64,000 bases of DNA from Ruminiclostridium hungatei (GCF_002051585.1 NZ_MZGX01000033.1:1-64000), one strand, 5' to 3'; shown: positions 1-9,347, counted from the stretch's first letter. The notes: generated by a model from the sequence alone, not told the origin. Numbers and translations: made by a program.

Positions 1-412
1 AGAACCAAATTCTTTTACTCAATTTTTAGAATCCATTGGATTCTGGAATTTAAAAGAGTCCTTTACAATGTACACGAATGTACATACATTTGCATGTATT
101 TGTCACTGTTTACTTTTCAAAGTCCATTGAATAACGAATCACACCTGATAAAGATTCATCTGCTTAAATCCGTCATTCATACGCCCGGTGGTGCCGAGCG
201 ACTTTTATATATTACCATACTGCCAATATAGTGTCAACACTTTTTGTAGTTTTTTGTTTGTCACAAATTACTGTATTCCGTGTTGTTTTGTTGCCCTGAC
301 AGCTTAGTTATAATAGCATAGCCAATTATACCTTGTCAATATATTATTTAATATATTATTTTAATAAATATTTCTTTTTATAGATGCAATTTATACCATA
401 AAATACTGAACT
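1..412. other. Gene-free left edge
   Basis: No coding region is visible in this AT-rich stretch. A small dyad at 28-44 has 8-bp arms (AGAATCCA / TGGATTCT) around one base and could be an operator for a gene left of the window. A GGTGGTGCCG stretch near 187 recalls a T-box core, but no plus-strand gene follows it. Confidence 0.4.
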
Positions 413-1018
413 TTATTTATATGTACTTAAACCCTGCAAAACTTCTTTTAATGTAAGAACATCCATGTTGTAGACCTCTTTTAATGCCCTGTTGTATATT
501 ATGCTGGCAGGATGATACAACGGAAACAATTTATATTCCTTATCACCAATTGTACAGTTGTGAAGACTTCCATGCATTGCACCAATTGAAGCACCGAAAT
601 CCTTTGTAACTGCTTTCAATGGAACATTCCCCAGGGTAACTATAATTTTCGGATACAGAAAGGATATCTCCTTAAAGAGCCATGGCTGATTGTTGATAAT
701 ATCATTTTTTGTTGCAGGCCTGTTGATTATTCTTTTAGTCTTTTCATTCACTTTTCCCAGCCTGCACTTTATTGCATTTGTTATATAGACCGACTCCCTG
801 GATATGTCTATCATATCCATAAACTCCTTCAGGTTTTTTCCGGCGGCTCCCACAAAAGGCTTTCCTTCTTTAACTTCATCTTTTCCCGGCGCTTCACCGA
901 TAATAACCAAAGAACTGTATATAGAACCCTCTCCCAGTACTACCTGTTCATTTTCAAAGGCTTCCAGATATTTTATATTCAATTCATCCAGATTTTTTAT
1001 TGATTCAATACTTGTCAT
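413..1018 (-). CDS. Uracil-DNA glycosylase family protein (family 4/5-like)
   Basis: A 201-residue protein of the uracil-DNA glycosylase superfamily, expected to excise uracil from DNA in base-excision repair. Visible motifs are GEAPGKDE near residue 41, which forms the active-site loop, and HPAS near residue 169, the second catalytic motif. Family-4 enzymes carry four cysteines for a 4Fe-4S cluster. Here the N-terminal CxxC pair is absent and only the NAIKC cysteine remains, so cluster binding is doubtful. The start follows an AGGAGG site 11 bases upstream. It lies 6 bp after the stop of a second glycosylase gene, so the two are probably one transcript. The fold is secure; activity and substrate range are inferred. 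Confidence 0.8.
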   Translation of the reverse strand: MTSIESIKNLDELNIKYLEAFENEQVVLGEGSIYSSLVIIGEAPGKDEVKEGKPFVGAAGKNLKEFMDMIDISRESVYITNAIKCRLGKVNEKTKRIINRPATKNDIINNQPWLFKEISFLYPKIIVTLGNVPLKAVTKDFGASIGAMHGSLHNCTIGDKEYKLFPLYHPASIIYNRALKEVYNMDVLTLKEVLQGLSTYK

Positions 1019-1024
1019 GGTCAG

Positions 1025-1591
1025 TTAATCCTCCTTCCCTGTTATTGAAAGCAATTTATCTCTTACTGCCTTGATATCACTAAAAAGCAGCGCTTTCTTG
1101 CTCTGGTCCCTGAGTAAGGCAGCCGGATGAAAGGCAGGCATAATCCAATAGCCTTTACGCTCTATCCACTGTCCTCTGATTTGAGTTATCTTGGCATCTC
1201 TGGCAATAACATATCTTGCTGCCGTACTGCCCAGACATACTATTATCTGCGGTCTGATCAGAGCAACCTGGTTTCTCAGGTATGGAAGGCATTTTTCAGC
1301 TTCCTCTTCTAATGGAACCCTGTTATTTGGCGGCCTGCACTTTACCACATTTGCAATATAATACTCGTGAGGCTTAAACATCAGTGCATCAAGCAATGTA
1401 TCCAGCAATTGTCCGGCAGCACCTACAAACGGGAGTCCCTGAACATCTTCATTCTCTCCCGGCCCCTCACCAACAAATAAAATGGGTGCCTCGGTATTTC
1501 CTCTTCCAATAACTACATTGGTTCTTGTCCGTCCAAGTTCACAGGATTGGCAATTGCTGCATACGGAATTCAACTGCTCCCAATCCAACAT
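1025..1591 (-). CDS. Uracil-DNA glycosylase, family 4 (Fe-S)
   Basis: A 188-residue family-4 uracil-DNA glycosylase that removes uracil arising from cytosine deamination. The start at 1591 (protein begins MLDWEQ) is preceded by AAGGGGGA; the longer open frame has no such site. The N-terminus carries VCSNCQSCELG, and further cysteines sit in NVVKC and EKC, giving the usual four-cysteine pattern for a 4Fe-4S cluster. The active-site motif GEGPGENED and the later HPAALLR motif are intact. It is the first gene of a two-gene unit with the shorter paralogue at 413-1018. Confidence 0.9.
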   Translation of the reverse strand: MLDWEQLNSVCSNCQSCELGRTRTNVVIGRGNTEAPILFVGEGPGENEDVQGLPFVGAAGQLLDTLLDALMFKPHEYYIANVVKCRPPNNRVPLEEEAEKCLPYLRNQVALIRPQIIVCLGSTAARYVIARDAKITQIRGQWIERKGYWIMPAFHPAALLRDQSKKALLFSDIKAVRDKLLSITGKED

Positions 1592-1752
1592 ATTTATATC
1601 CCCCTTTGACAGTTTGACTATTTTACACTTTTCAGGCCGACTAAACTTAGCCGGCCTGAAAGTTAATATGAAAAGCTTCAATTTAAAAATATATATTATA
1701 TTAATGAATAGCAATTTTGATTGAATTTGTCTGTAAAGACAGTGGTCAAGCT

Positions 1753-2985
1753 TTACAGCTTCAGCCTTGTCTTGAATCTCTCAACCGCCGCCTGTGTATT
1801 TTCTCTGTTTCCGAAAGCAGTCAATCTGAAATATCCTTGTCCGCTTGGCCCAAAGCCAACGCCGGGAGTTCCTACAATATTTGCTTCATTTAAAAGCTTA
1901 TCGAAGAACAGCCAGGAATCCATGCCATTTGGTGTCTTCATCCAGATATAAGGCGCATTGACACCTCCAAAAACAGTTATTCCTATGCTTTCAAGCCCGC
2001 TTTTGATAATTGCTGCATTCTCCAGATAGTAGGAAATAGTTTCTTTAACCTGCTTTTGGCCTTCCTGTGAATATACAGCCTCTGCTCCACGCTGAACTAT
2101 ATATGAAACTCCATTGAACTTGGTAGCCTGTCTTCTGTACCAAAGTCTGTTAAGTCCCACTTCGGCACCGTCTGCAGTATATGCCTTCAACTCTTTTGGA
2201 ATTACTATATATGCGCACCTGGTTCCGGTAAATCCGGCAGTCTTGGAAAAGCTTCTGAACTCAATTGCTACTTCTTTTGCTCCCTCTATCTCATAGATAC
2301 TGTGCGGCACATCCTCCTGGGTTATAAAAGCTTCATATGCCGAGTCAAACAGTATAATCGCCTTGTTCTTCAGCGCATAATCAACCCATACCTTTAGCTG
2401 CTCTTTGGTAAGAGTGGTTCCGGTTGGATTATTGGGAAGGCATAAGTAAATCAAATCTACTTTTTCTTTAGGCGGTTCAGGGATAAAACCGTTTTCAGAG
2501 GTACAAGGCAGATAGGTGACATTTGTCCATTTGCCCCCCACATATTCTCCGGTTCTTCCAGCCATAACATTACTGTCAACATATACGGGATAAACCGGAT
2601 CTGTAACAGCAATCCTGCTGTTGGCTCCAAAAAGCTCCTGAATATTGGCGGTATCACTTTTTGCTCCATCACTTACAAAAACTTCATCCGAGCCTATTGA
2701 TATTCCTCTTTTTTTATAGTCGAATTCAACGATTTTGTTAATAAGGAAGTCATAACCTTCATATTCCGGATAACCTTTAAAGGTCTCAACTTTCGACATG
2801 TCATCAACGGCCTTATGCATTGCTTCGATACATGCCATCGGCAGCGGGCGGGTTACATCGCCTATCCCCAGTCTGATTACTTCTGCATCAGGATTTTCAT
2901 CTTTAAATGTATTAACCCTTTTTCCAATTTCGGCAAATAAATAGTTGCCCGGTAATTTCAAATGATTCTCATTTACAAATGCCAT
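1753..2985 (-). CDS. dapL: LL-diaminopimelate aminotransferase
   Basis: A 410-residue PLP-dependent class I/II aminotransferase that converts tetrahydrodipicolinate directly to LL-diaminopimelate, bypassing the succinylase and acetylase routes to lysine and peptidoglycan. The PLP lysine is in [10 protein letters not shown] (about K248), and the NNPTGT motif near 185 contacts the cofactor. Length matches the DapL family. It lies 38 bp downstream of dapF on the same strand, which supports the assignment because DapF acts on its product. Cytosolic, probably a homodimer. Confidence 0.95.
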   Translation of the reverse strand: MAFVNENHLKLPGNYLFAEIGKRVNTFKDENPDAEVIRLGIGDVTRPLPMACIEAMHKAVDDMSKVETFKGYPEYEGYDFLINKIVEFDYKKRGISIGSDEVFVSDGAKSDTANIQELFGANSRIAVTDPVYPVYVDSNVMAGRTGEYVGGKWTNVTYLPCTSENGFIPEPPKEKVDLIYLCLPNNPTGTTLTKEQLKVWVDYALKNKAIILFDSAYEAFITQEDVPHSIYEIEGAKEVAIEFRSFSKTAGFTGTRCAYIVIPKELKAYTADGAEVGLNRLWYRRQATKFNGVSYIVQRGAEAVYSQEGQKQVKETISYYLENAAIIKSGLESIGITVFGGVNAPYIWMKTPNGMDSWLFFDKLLNEANIVGTPGVGFGPSGQGYFRLTAFGNRENTQAAVERFKTRLKL

Positions 2986-3023
2986 TTTTCTTATAATCCT
3001 CTCTTATATTCTATATTTTATAA

Positions 3024-3857
3024 TTAGATAATTATTTCACCTTCAAAAACCTTGACAGCAGGTCCGGTCATATAAACATGATTGTCTTCCTCCGACCATT
3101 CTATAAACAAGTCACCACCGAGAAGCTTAATTGTTGCAGCCCGTTCCGACAGGTTGTTTAAGACTGACGCCACAAGCACAGCACAAGCTCCCGTACCGCA
3201 GGCCAGCGTCTCTCCCGCTCCTCTTTCCCATACTCTCATTTTGAGATTTTTCCGGTCTATCACTTGAACGAACTCTGCGTTGACCTTTCTTGGAAACAGT
3301 AAATTGGTTTCCATTTTGGGGCCTGTCTGAGAAAGAGGAAAGTTATCCACATCATCTATATAGGAAACTGCATGTGGATTTCCCATGGATACGGCGGTTA
3401 CTTTGAACTCCCGACCGTCAATGGTTATAGGTTCTGAAATAAAGCTTTCCTTGTCTGATGCAACAGGTACATCCTTTGGCAGGAGAATTGGTTCGCCCAT
3501 ATCAACTCTTACAAGCTCAACCTTTCCGTTCTGAGCCGTAAGGGTCAGCACCTTTATGCCTGCCAAAGTCTCTATGTTTACAATGTTCTTATCCGTCATG
3601 CCGTTGTCATAGACATATTTTCCTACGCAGCGTATCGCATTGCCGCACATTTCTGATTCGGAGCCGTCGGAATTAAACATCCTCATTCTGAAATCAGCTT
3701 TTTGGGATGGAAGTATAAGCACCAAACCGTCGGAACCAATGCCAAAATGCCTGTCACTTACCTTCCTGGCAATATCAAACGGATTCTCTACTGTCTCACG
3801 AGTACAATCTACATATATATAATCATTTCCAAGACCCTGCATTTTGGTAAATTTCAT
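3024..3857 (-). CDS. dapF: Diaminopimelate epimerase
   Basis: A 277-residue PLP-independent epimerase that interconverts LL- and meso-diaminopimelate. The two catalytic cysteines are at about C71 (EMCGNAIRC) and C220 ([10 protein letters not shown]). The N-terminal [11 protein letters not shown] motif is typical. The start has an AAGGGGGAT site. A sigma-A-type promoter lies about 100 bp upstream, and dapL follows directly, forming a dapF-dapL operon for the last steps of the DapL pathway. Confidence 0.95.
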   Translation of the reverse strand: MKFTKMQGLGNDYIYVDCTRETVENPFDIARKVSDRHFGIGSDGLVLILPSQKADFRMRMFNSDGSESEMCGNAIRCVGKYVYDNGMTDKNIVNIETLAGIKVLTLTAQNGKVELVRVDMGEPILLPKDVPVASDKESFISEPITIDGREFKVTAVSMGNPHAVSYIDDVDNFPLSQTGPKMETNLLFPRKVNAEFVQVIDRKNLKMRVWERGAGETLACGTGACAVLVASVLNNLSERAATIKLLGGDLFIEWSEEDNHVYMTGPAVKVFEGEIII

Positions 3858-3955
3858 TTAAATATCCCCCTTAAGCACTCCTGGCTTCAATTTTTACAAA
3901 GCCACACCAGCTAGCTTTTGCAATTTAGCATATAAAAACTTCCTAACTTTTTCAT

Positions 3956-3984
3956 ATTATAGCATAGCCCGGCATGAGCCGCAA
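3956..3984 (-). promoter_or_regulatory. Predicted sigma-A promoter of dapF-dapL
   Basis: On the minus strand, TTGCGG is followed after exactly 17 bp by TATAAT. The -35 and spacer lie inside the left copy of an imperfect direct repeat (3966-4010). Confidence 0.65.
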
Positions 3985-4118
3985 GGCGAATGCGGCCCTA
4001 TTATCTTCCTTAGCCGTTATTACCGCAAAAAAGCTTGCTGCCTTTCAAGCTTTTTGAGGATAATAACATCGCCCGGCACAAGCTGCAAGGCAGTGAAGTG
4101 CGGCTCTATTATCTTCCT
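3966..4118. repeat. Imperfect direct repeat, two copies (3966-4010 and 4070-4118)
   Basis: Both copies share the core GCCCGGCA, GC(C/T)GCAAGGC, TGCGGC and TATTATCTTCCT in the same order. Each copy can form a small hairpin (GCCGCA/TGCGGC, or GCTGCA/TGCGGC with a G-U pair). Between them, 4028-4037 and 4046-4055 form a perfect 10-bp inverted repeat (AAAAAGCTTG / CAAGCTTTTT) that resembles a bidirectional terminator. The rest of the 3858-4380 gap contains no convincing gene. Confidence 0.5.
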
Positions 4119-4232
4119 CCGGTCACAGGGCCAATTTTCTGTACGGGCAATACCAGGCTAAAGAGTCTGATAACTGTAAATAATATAATATGGAAATCTG
4201 GCTGTGCCTGCGGTTTTCCTGAACATTATCAA

Positions 4233-4332
4233 TTGTATTGTAATTCATACTATATTATAATTATTGTAAAACTTTTCTGCTACTGGTACTACTGACACGA
4301 TGGTCAGATAACCGGCTTCTCAGACCATTGTG
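4233..4332 (+). promoter_or_regulatory. Predicted promoter and leader hairpin of the mannosyltransferase gene
   Basis: TTGTAT (4233) and TATAAT (4256) are separated by 17 bp. The leader then holds a 10-bp hairpin, CACGATGGTC (4296-4305) with GACCATTGTG (4323-4332), one G-T pair. No uridine run follows, so its role is unknown. Confidence 0.5.
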
Positions 4333-4380
4333 ACTTTCATTACATGTACTGTATCAATCGCAGCTCACGGAGGTTAAATT

Positions 4381-6372
4381 TTGAAGGACTTTTTCATCAA
4401 ACTGTTTAAAAATATTTCCGGCTATCTTTCTAAAATTGAAATGCCCGGATTTGCTACTATGATGCTGGGAGTTACCTGCATTTCTTTGCTGGTAATAGGT
4501 ATATGGGGCTTTGTGCGTATACGCGGCATAAAAAACGGCTCATTATTTATTCCTGAAAGTGAATTGCTGGATAATGACGAGGAAGTAAAGCCCCTTTTTA
4601 AAGCAGGTAAGAAGGATTTTCTCATAATGCTGGTTATGACTGTATTTTACGCCATTGTGGCCATATATAATCTTGGGGGACTGAATGTACCGGAAACCGG
4701 TTGGGCTCCTTCCGCAAAGAATGACGGCTTTATCGTGGAGCTGGGAAAAAAGGTGGAAGTATCCAAGGTTATGATATATCAGGGCTATAATAAGGAACAA
4801 TATGATAATGTAAAATACAACATTATGTACTTAAGTGACTATGACACCTATTGGAGCTCTGAAGAAATTGATAAAAGCGGTTTTTATTCCTGGAAGGTTT
4901 CAACGAAAACATTTAAAACCAGTAAGATAAAATTTGTTCCCAATGGACCGGGAGCGGCCATAAACGAAATAGCGATATTTGAAAAGGGTTCCGTTGAGCC
5001 TTTGCCTATAAAAAGCATTATGCCTTCAGAGCTTGATATGGATTATGTGAAAATTGAAAATGCCGATCATTCCCCCAATGAGCTGTCAAATCTTATAGAT
5101 GAACAGGAAAAGGTTGATTTCTACACCCTGTCGGATACCAATACATATTTTGACGAGGTGTTTTATCCTCGGACCGCACTTGACTTCATATACAGCCACA
5201 TTCCTTTTGAGAGGACCCATCCCCCTCTGGGCAAATACTTTGTTATGCTGGGCATGCTGGCTTTCGGAGTCAATCCTTTCGGCTGGAGAATTACAGGTAC
5301 TCTGTTTGGAGTGGCTATGATACCTCTAATGTACCTTTTCGGCTTAAAGGTATTCAAAAAAAGGTTCTTTGCCTTTTGTACCGCTTTTCTCATGATGTTT
5401 GATTTCATGCATTTTGTGCAGACCCGTATATCGACCATCGACGTATATGTAACTTTTTTTGTTATACTGATGTACTACTACATATATGACTATTTTATAA
5501 AAAAGCCTTATAAGGCAGGTTTAAAAAAGTCACTCCTTCCGCTGTTCCTCTGCGGCCTGGTACTGGGTGTAGGCACCGCCACCAAATGGATAGCCATGTA
5601 TGGCGCAGTGGGACTGTTTCTGATTTTTGTAATTACCAAGACTGACGAGCTAGTCTGTTATACCGCCTATAGAAAATATGGGCTGTCGTCTTCCCTCTTT
5701 GATAAATTCTGGAAAAAATATTATATTTTGACTGCGCTGGCATGTATCCTGTTCTTTATAATTATCCCTGGAGTAATTTATTTTGCCTCATATACATCCA
5801 TAATGATGGTTCCCGGCAAAGGCATCAAGGAATTTTTCCACAACCAGACATATATGTATAATTTCCATAACGAGCTGAGTATCAAGCACTCTTATTCTTC
5901 CCCCTGGTGGTCATGGCCGATCATGGCAAAGCCCATATGGTTCTACGGCTCAAAGGCCCTGGCAGCAGAAGGGCTTACTTCCAGCATAATTTGTATGGGT
6001 AATCCTCTTATATGGTGGTTCAGCATACCGGCTCTTATTACCGGAATCGTATTTGCTATAAAAAGAAAAGACAAATATATGGTGGTTCCCATACTGGGTG
6101 CATTGTTCCAGTACATTCCCTGGATGGTGGTTCGAAGGATGGCCTTTATTTACCACTACTTTTCTGTTGTTCCTTTTTTGATCATAGTGATGGTCTATCT
6201 TATGAAAATCTTTTATGAACTTGGGAATACTGCCAAAAAGATAGTTTACATTTATCTCATACTTACCGCACTTTTGTTTGTCATGTTTTACCCAATACTT
6301 TCAGGTGCCATTGTACCCAGGTGGTATGCCAGTTTCCTGCAGTGGTTTCCTGGCTGGAGCTTCAGATATTGA
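4381..6372 (+). CDS. PMT-family glycosyltransferase (GT39-like), membrane protein
   Basis: A 663-residue polytopic membrane protein of the protein O-mannosyltransferase family (GT-C fold, lipid-linked sugar donor). It starts at TTG after CGGAGG. Two membrane segments lie within residues 20-100. Residues about 110-200 form a soluble insert of beta-strands resembling an F5/8-type C (discoidin) domain. The catalytic loop follows, with the acidic FDEVFYPRTA motif and HPPLGK near 280, then a run of membrane helices to the C-terminus. It probably transfers mannose to exported proteins or an envelope polymer; the acceptor is not evident. It stands alone between its own promoter and a strong terminator. 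Confidence 0.8.
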   Translation: MKDFFIKLFKNISGYLSKIEMPGFATMMLGVTCISLLVIGIWGFVRIRGIKNGSLFIPESELLDNDEEVKPLFKAGKKDFLIMLVMTVFYAIVAIYNLGGLNVPETGWAPSAKNDGFIVELGKKVEVSKVMIYQGYNKEQYDNVKYNIMYLSDYDTYWSSEEIDKSGFYSWKVSTKTFKTSKIKFVPNGPGAAINEIAIFEKGSVEPLPIKSIMPSELDMDYVKIENADHSPNELSNLIDEQEKVDFYTLSDTNTYFDEVFYPRTALDFIYSHIPFERTHPPLGKYFVMLGMLAFGVNPFGWRITGTLFGVAMIPLMYLFGLKVFKKRFFAFCTAFLMMFDFMHFVQTRISTIDVYVTFFVILMYYYIYDYFIKKPYKAGLKKSLLPLFLCGLVLGVGTATKWIAMYGAVGLFLIFVITKTDELVCYTAYRKYGLSSSLFDKFWKKYYILTALACILFFIIIPGVIYFASYTSIMMVPGKGIKEFFHNQTYMYNFHNELSIKHSYSSPWWSWPIMAKPIWFYGSKALAAEGLTSSIICMGNPLIWWFSIPALITGIVFAIKRKDKYMVVPILGALFQYIPWMVVRRMAFIYHYFSVVPFLIIVMVYLMKIFYELGNTAKKIVYIYLILTALLFVMFYPILSGAIVPRWYASFLQWFPGWSFRY

Positions 6373-6443
6373 TTATATGGTATTTTGATTGTGTGGTATT
6401 GATTATGGGCTAATTAATCTATTCCTTAAATCCTAAAAAATAT

Positions 6444-6486
6444 AAAACCGCAGATGAGGTTCTTTGCCTTCACCTGCGGTTTTTTT
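6444..6486 (+). terminator. Intrinsic terminator after the mannosyltransferase gene
   Basis: Stem AAAACCGCAG... / ...CTGCGGTTTT with a short loop and a run of T on the plus strand. Confidence 0.85.
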
Positions 6487-6532
6487 ATCCGCTCAAAACA
6501 ACATATTTTAAAATTAAAAATTCAAGAAAAAT

Positions 6533-6572
6533 AAAAAACCTCGCGCACAGCGTTAATCGCGAATGCACAAGG
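6533..6572 (-). terminator. Terminator of the tRNA operon
   Basis: On the minus strand CCTTGTGCAT pairs with GTGCGCGAGG (some G-T pairs) and is followed by six T. It lies just downstream of tRNA-Tyr. Confidence 0.65.
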
Positions 6573-6577
6573 CTTTG

Positions 6578-6662
6578 TGGTGGAGGGAGATGGATTCGAA
6601 CCATCGAAGTCACTGACAACAGATTTACAGTCTGCCCCCTTTGGCCACTCGGGAACCCCTCC
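6578..6662 (-). tRNA. tRNA-Tyr (GTA)
   Basis: 85 nt including an encoded CCA. The anticodon loop reads CTGTAAA (anticodon GTA). The long variable arm expected of bacterial tRNA-Tyr is present. Last gene of a four-tRNA operon. Confidence 0.97.
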
Positions 6663-6665
6663 ATA

Positions 6666-6741
6666 TGGAGCTGGCGGACGGAATTGAACCCCCGACCTGC
6701 TGATTACAAGTCAGCTGCTCTACCTGCTGAGCTACACCAGC
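6666..6741 (-). tRNA. tRNA-Thr (TGT)
   Basis: 76 nt with encoded CCA. The anticodon stem CTGAC/ATCAG encloses a loop with anticodon TGT, and the acceptor GCTGGTG pairs with CGCCAGC (with wobbles). Confidence 0.96.
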
Positions 6742-6761
6742 ACATATATAAAAACTTAAAA

Positions 6762-6838
6762 TGGCGACCCGGAACGGGCTCGAACCGTCGACCTCCAGCG
6801 TGACAGGCTGGCATTCTAACCAACTGAACTACCGGGCC
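6762..6838 (-). tRNA. tRNA-Asp (GTC)
   Basis: 77 nt with encoded CCA. The acceptor GGCCCGG pairs with CCGGGTC, and the anticodon loop CTGTCAC gives GTC. Confidence 0.97.
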
Positions 6839-6856
6839 ATTTTAAAAACTTAAATT

Positions 6857-6939
6857 GTGACCCATAGGGGACTCACGCATGCTTCGCCTGCTACTGACGT
6901 CGCCCACCGCTCGCACCCTCCCGGGTTCGAGTCCCTTAT
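6857..6939. repeat. tRNA-Glu 3'-end fragment with an inverted partner
   Basis: Bases 6857-6874 match exactly the 18 bases at 6999-7016, which are the 3' acceptor strand and half T-arm of the neighbouring tRNA-Glu. About 50 bases on, 6923-6939 is a near-perfect inverted copy of the T-arm region (GGGTTCGAGTCCC). The GC-rich stretch between them is unlike its surroundings. It looks like a remnant of a rearrangement or of a small element inserted at tRNA-Glu. Confidence 0.55.
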
Positions 6940-6996
6940 CATCATCTGACTTTATCTATCGACTTAATCTGATGACTTAATGGAATCTGAATTTAT

Positions 6997-7071
6997 TGGT
7001 GACCCATAGGGGACTCGAACCCCTGTTATCGCCGTGAAAGGGCGGTGTCTTAACCACTTGACCAATGGGCC
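6997..7071 (-). tRNA. tRNA-Glu (TTC)
   Basis: 75 nt with encoded CCA. The acceptor GGCCCAT pairs with ATGGGTC, and the loop CCTTTCA gives anticodon TTC. First gene of the tRNA operon. A GC hairpin (CGGCGA/TCGCCG, 7083-7098) precedes it. Confidence 0.97.
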
Positions 7072-7111
7072 ATACTATTTGCCGGCGACCGCTCGCCGAC
7101 CGACAAAGTAT

Positions 7112-7140
7112 ATTTTAACGGGGGTTGTACAAAAAGTCAA
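7112..7140 (-). promoter_or_regulatory. Predicted sigma-A promoter of the tRNA operon
   Basis: On the minus strand TTGACT and TAAAAT are separated by 17 bp, about 40 bp upstream of tRNA-Glu. Confidence 0.75.
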
Positions 7141-7317
7141 GCTATTTTTTATCTTTTCTTTCAACTATTTTTTGACGCTGTTTTTTAAGCAACTTCTATT
7201 TGGATAAACCCGCCGGATATTACCCCTTAAATCCAGGTTCAGCCATGTGCAGCAAGGCTTGAGAAATTATGAATTTATCCTTTATACATTCCTCATACCA
7301 TCAGCCCTATTCCCGGC

Positions 7318-8076
7318 TTACAGACCGGAGCTGAAGAAATTCTCAAGTACCCCGTATCTTTCATAAGTCAGCAATGCATCCTTGTCACTGTCCTTGAACT
7401 TAATCAAATAGGTCCATCGCCCATATGTCTCTATTTTGCTGATTAATGATATATTTATTATATAGGACTTATGGCTTCTGAAAAATAAAGTCTTGTCCAG
7501 ACGCTCCTCAATTTCACTCAAACCTTCCGATGTCACATGTCTGGCTTTCTGAGAATAAATTACCGTACTTCCCTCTTCTCTCTGAATAAGAATAATATCC
7601 TTCAAATCTATAAGACTTATACCTTCCTTATTTCGGATAACAAGCTTCTCCAGTCCTTTTTCATGTCTGAAAATCTCGTTCATTTTTGAAGTCTCCCAGA
7701 CTTTGCGCATATCTTTTATTCTGTCCAGAGTCTGCTTGATTCTTTCGATTTTGAATGGTTTTCGCAAGTAGTCAAAAGCATACAGCTCAAAGGCATCCGA
7801 CATGTATTGCTCATGTGCGGTTGCAATGATGATGATTATTTTCGGATTGGTCTCAAGTATTCTTTTTGAAGCTTCTATTCCATTCATAACCGGCATTTCC
7901 GCATCCATAAATATTATATCAGGACGGCAGGACGCAACCATGCTGATTGCCTCCTGCCCATTTTCTGCCTCGCCGACCAAATTGAAACCTTTTACTTTTT
8001 CAAGAACTTTTCTTAAAACAAGTCTCATACCGCTATCGTCATCTACAATTAAAACCTTGTGGTCCAGTATTCTCAC
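7318..8076 (-). CDS. LytTR-family response regulator
   Basis: About 252 residues. An N-terminal receiver has the acidic VDDD cluster, a phosphoacceptor Asp in FMDAEMP and the conserved KPF lysine. A linker follows, then a C-terminal LytTR DNA-binding domain (VIRNKEGISLI through SHKSYIINI). I place the start at GTG (8076) because AGGAG lies 6 bases upstream; the longer frame has no such site. That GTG overlaps the stop of the small upstream gene (GTGA), implying translational coupling. It is the last gene of a cluster with FloA, NfeD and a histidine kinase of the type that usually pairs with LytTR regulators, so the two are probably cognate. Target promoters are unknown. Confidence 0.88.
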   Translation of the reverse strand: MRILDHKVLIVDDDSGMRLVLRKVLEKVKGFNLVGEAENGQEAISMVASCRPDIIFMDAEMPVMNGIEASKRILETNPKIIIIIATAHEQYMSDAFELYAFDYLRKPFKIERIKQTLDRIKDMRKVWETSKMNEIFRHEKGLEKLVIRNKEGISLIDLKDIILIQREEGSTVIYSQKARHVTSEGLSEIEERLDKTLFFRSHKSYIINISLISKIETYGRWTYLIKFKDSDKDALLTYERYGVLENFFSSGL

Positions 8077-8330
8077 CGACCTCTCCTTTTGCATCTCGGC
8101 AAACCGAACACCTCTGAATAAACCAATCCCTGAACAAGAATCTCGCAACTCACGTCAGCTATGATCCTGCTAAGAATTTCATCGTTTTCAGTATCTTCCT
8201 TTGCAGTCCGTAAATTCCGGGATTCAGGAACGGTACTTTTCCTGTTTTTTTGAAGCCTTTCATCCTCCATGAACCTCCGGAATTTCTCGGTGATACTGCT
8301 TTCATCCTGCTCTGATTTTCTATCTGTCAT
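8073..8330 (-). CDS. Small conserved-context protein, unknown function
   Basis: An 85-residue, highly charged protein that I do not recognise. The first 50 residues are rich in Lys, Arg, Glu and Asp and likely disordered; residues about 52-75 (ILSRIIADVSCEILVQGLVY) could be a helix. GGGGAG sits 9 bases before ATG 8330. It begins 22 bp after floA and its stop overlaps the start of the LytTR regulator by four bases. This coupling is the best evidence that it is translated. In Bacillus a small gene (yqfB) also follows floA, but I cannot show homology. Confidence 0.5.
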   Translation of the reverse strand: MTDRKSEQDESSITEKFRRFMEDERLQKNRKSTVPESRNLRTAKEDTENDEILSRIIADVSCEILVQGLVYSEVFGLPRCKRRGR

Positions 8331-8351
8331 AAGCAACAGCTCCCCGATATA

Positions 8352-9347
8352 TTATAGTTTTCTCTCACCTGTCTCGGACACACTGGATTTACCTGCCTTG
8401 GAAATAGACTCTCTCATCTGTGTATCGGATATTAAATTCTGCATATTATAGTAATCCATTACGCCTATCTTTCCCTGTCTCAGAGCTTCGGCCATGGCAT
8501 TTGGGATTTCAGCCTCAGCTTCCACTACCTTTGCCCTCTTCTCCTGAACCACTGCCTTCATTTCCTGTTCCCGGGCTACCGCCATAGCCCTTCTTTCTTC
8601 AGCCCGGGCCTGGGCTATATTCTTATCAGCCTCTGCCTGCTGGGTTTGCAGTTGTGCACCGATATTTCTTCCAACATCTACATCCGCAATGTCAATTGAA
8701 AGGATTTGGAATGCAGTGCCGGCGTCCAGTCCTTTTGCAAGGACGGTTTTGGATATCATATCGGGGTTTTCAAGTACTTCCTTATGTGAGGCTGCCGTAC
8801 CAACTGTTGTTACAATTCCTTCTCCGACCCTGGCCAGAACAGTAGCCTCTCCTGCCCCACCTATGAGTCTGTCCAGATTTGCCCTCACTGTCACTCTGGC
8901 TTTTGCAAGGAGCTCAATGCCATCTTTTGCAACAGCCGATACACTGGGTGTTTCAATTACTTTAGGACTTACACTCATTTTTACAGCCTCCAGCACATCA
9001 CGTCCTGCCAGGTCAATAGCTGCAGCTCTTTCAAACGGAAGATTCATATCAGCCCTGTGAGCTGCAATCAAAGCATCTACCACCCTGTCAACATTCCCCC
9101 CTGCCAGGTAGTGGGCCTCCAGTTGGTTTAAATTCAGATTCAGACCAGCTTTTGTAGATTTAATCAAAGGAATTATTATCTTCTTTGGCAAAACTCTTCT
9201 CAGCCGCATACCTATCAGCGAAAAAATACCCACACGGACATCGGCCGCAAAGGCAGAAATCCACAAGCCTACAGGAATAAAATTAAAAAACAGTATTATA
9301 AATACTATAACCACCGCTATTATGGTATATAAACCAAGATGAAACAT
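8352..9347 (-). CDS. floA: Flotillin-like protein FloA
   Basis: 331 residues. An N-terminal hydrophobic hairpin (residues 5-30) anchors it in the membrane and is followed by an SPFH domain and a C-terminal Ala/Glu-rich coiled coil (about 220-290, with repeated [13 protein letters not shown]). It organises membrane microdomains that host signalling and secretion proteins. The start has AAAGGGG upstream. NfeD lies just upstream, the usual partner of flotillins. The presence of two-component genes in the same cluster suggests signalling linked to these domains. Confidence 0.93.
   Translation of the reverse strand: MFHLGLYTIIAVVIVFIILFFNFIPVGLWISAFAADVRVGIFSLIGMRLRRVLPKKIIIPLIKSTKAGLNLNLNQLEAHYLAGGNVDRVVDALIAAHRADMNLPFERAAAIDLAGRDVLEAVKMSVSPKVIETPSVSAVAKDGIELLAKARVTVRANLDRLIGGAGEATVLARVGEGIVTTVGTAASHKEVLENPDMISKTVLAKGLDAGTAFQILSIDIADVDVGRNIGAQLQTQQAEADKNIAQARAEERRAMAVAREQEMKAVVQEKRAKVVEAEAEIPNAMAEALRQGKIGVMDYYNMQNLISDTQMRESISKAGKSSVSETGERKL

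Noticed and set aside
170-215. T-box-like core GGTGGTGCCG
   Set aside because: No plus-strand gene or terminator follows and no specifier loop is evident; the next gene is on the other strand.
4035-4295. 86-codon plus-strand frame upstream of the mannosyltransferase
   Set aside because: No ribosome-binding site, overlaps repeats, a hairpin and the predicted promoter; composition is not protein-like.
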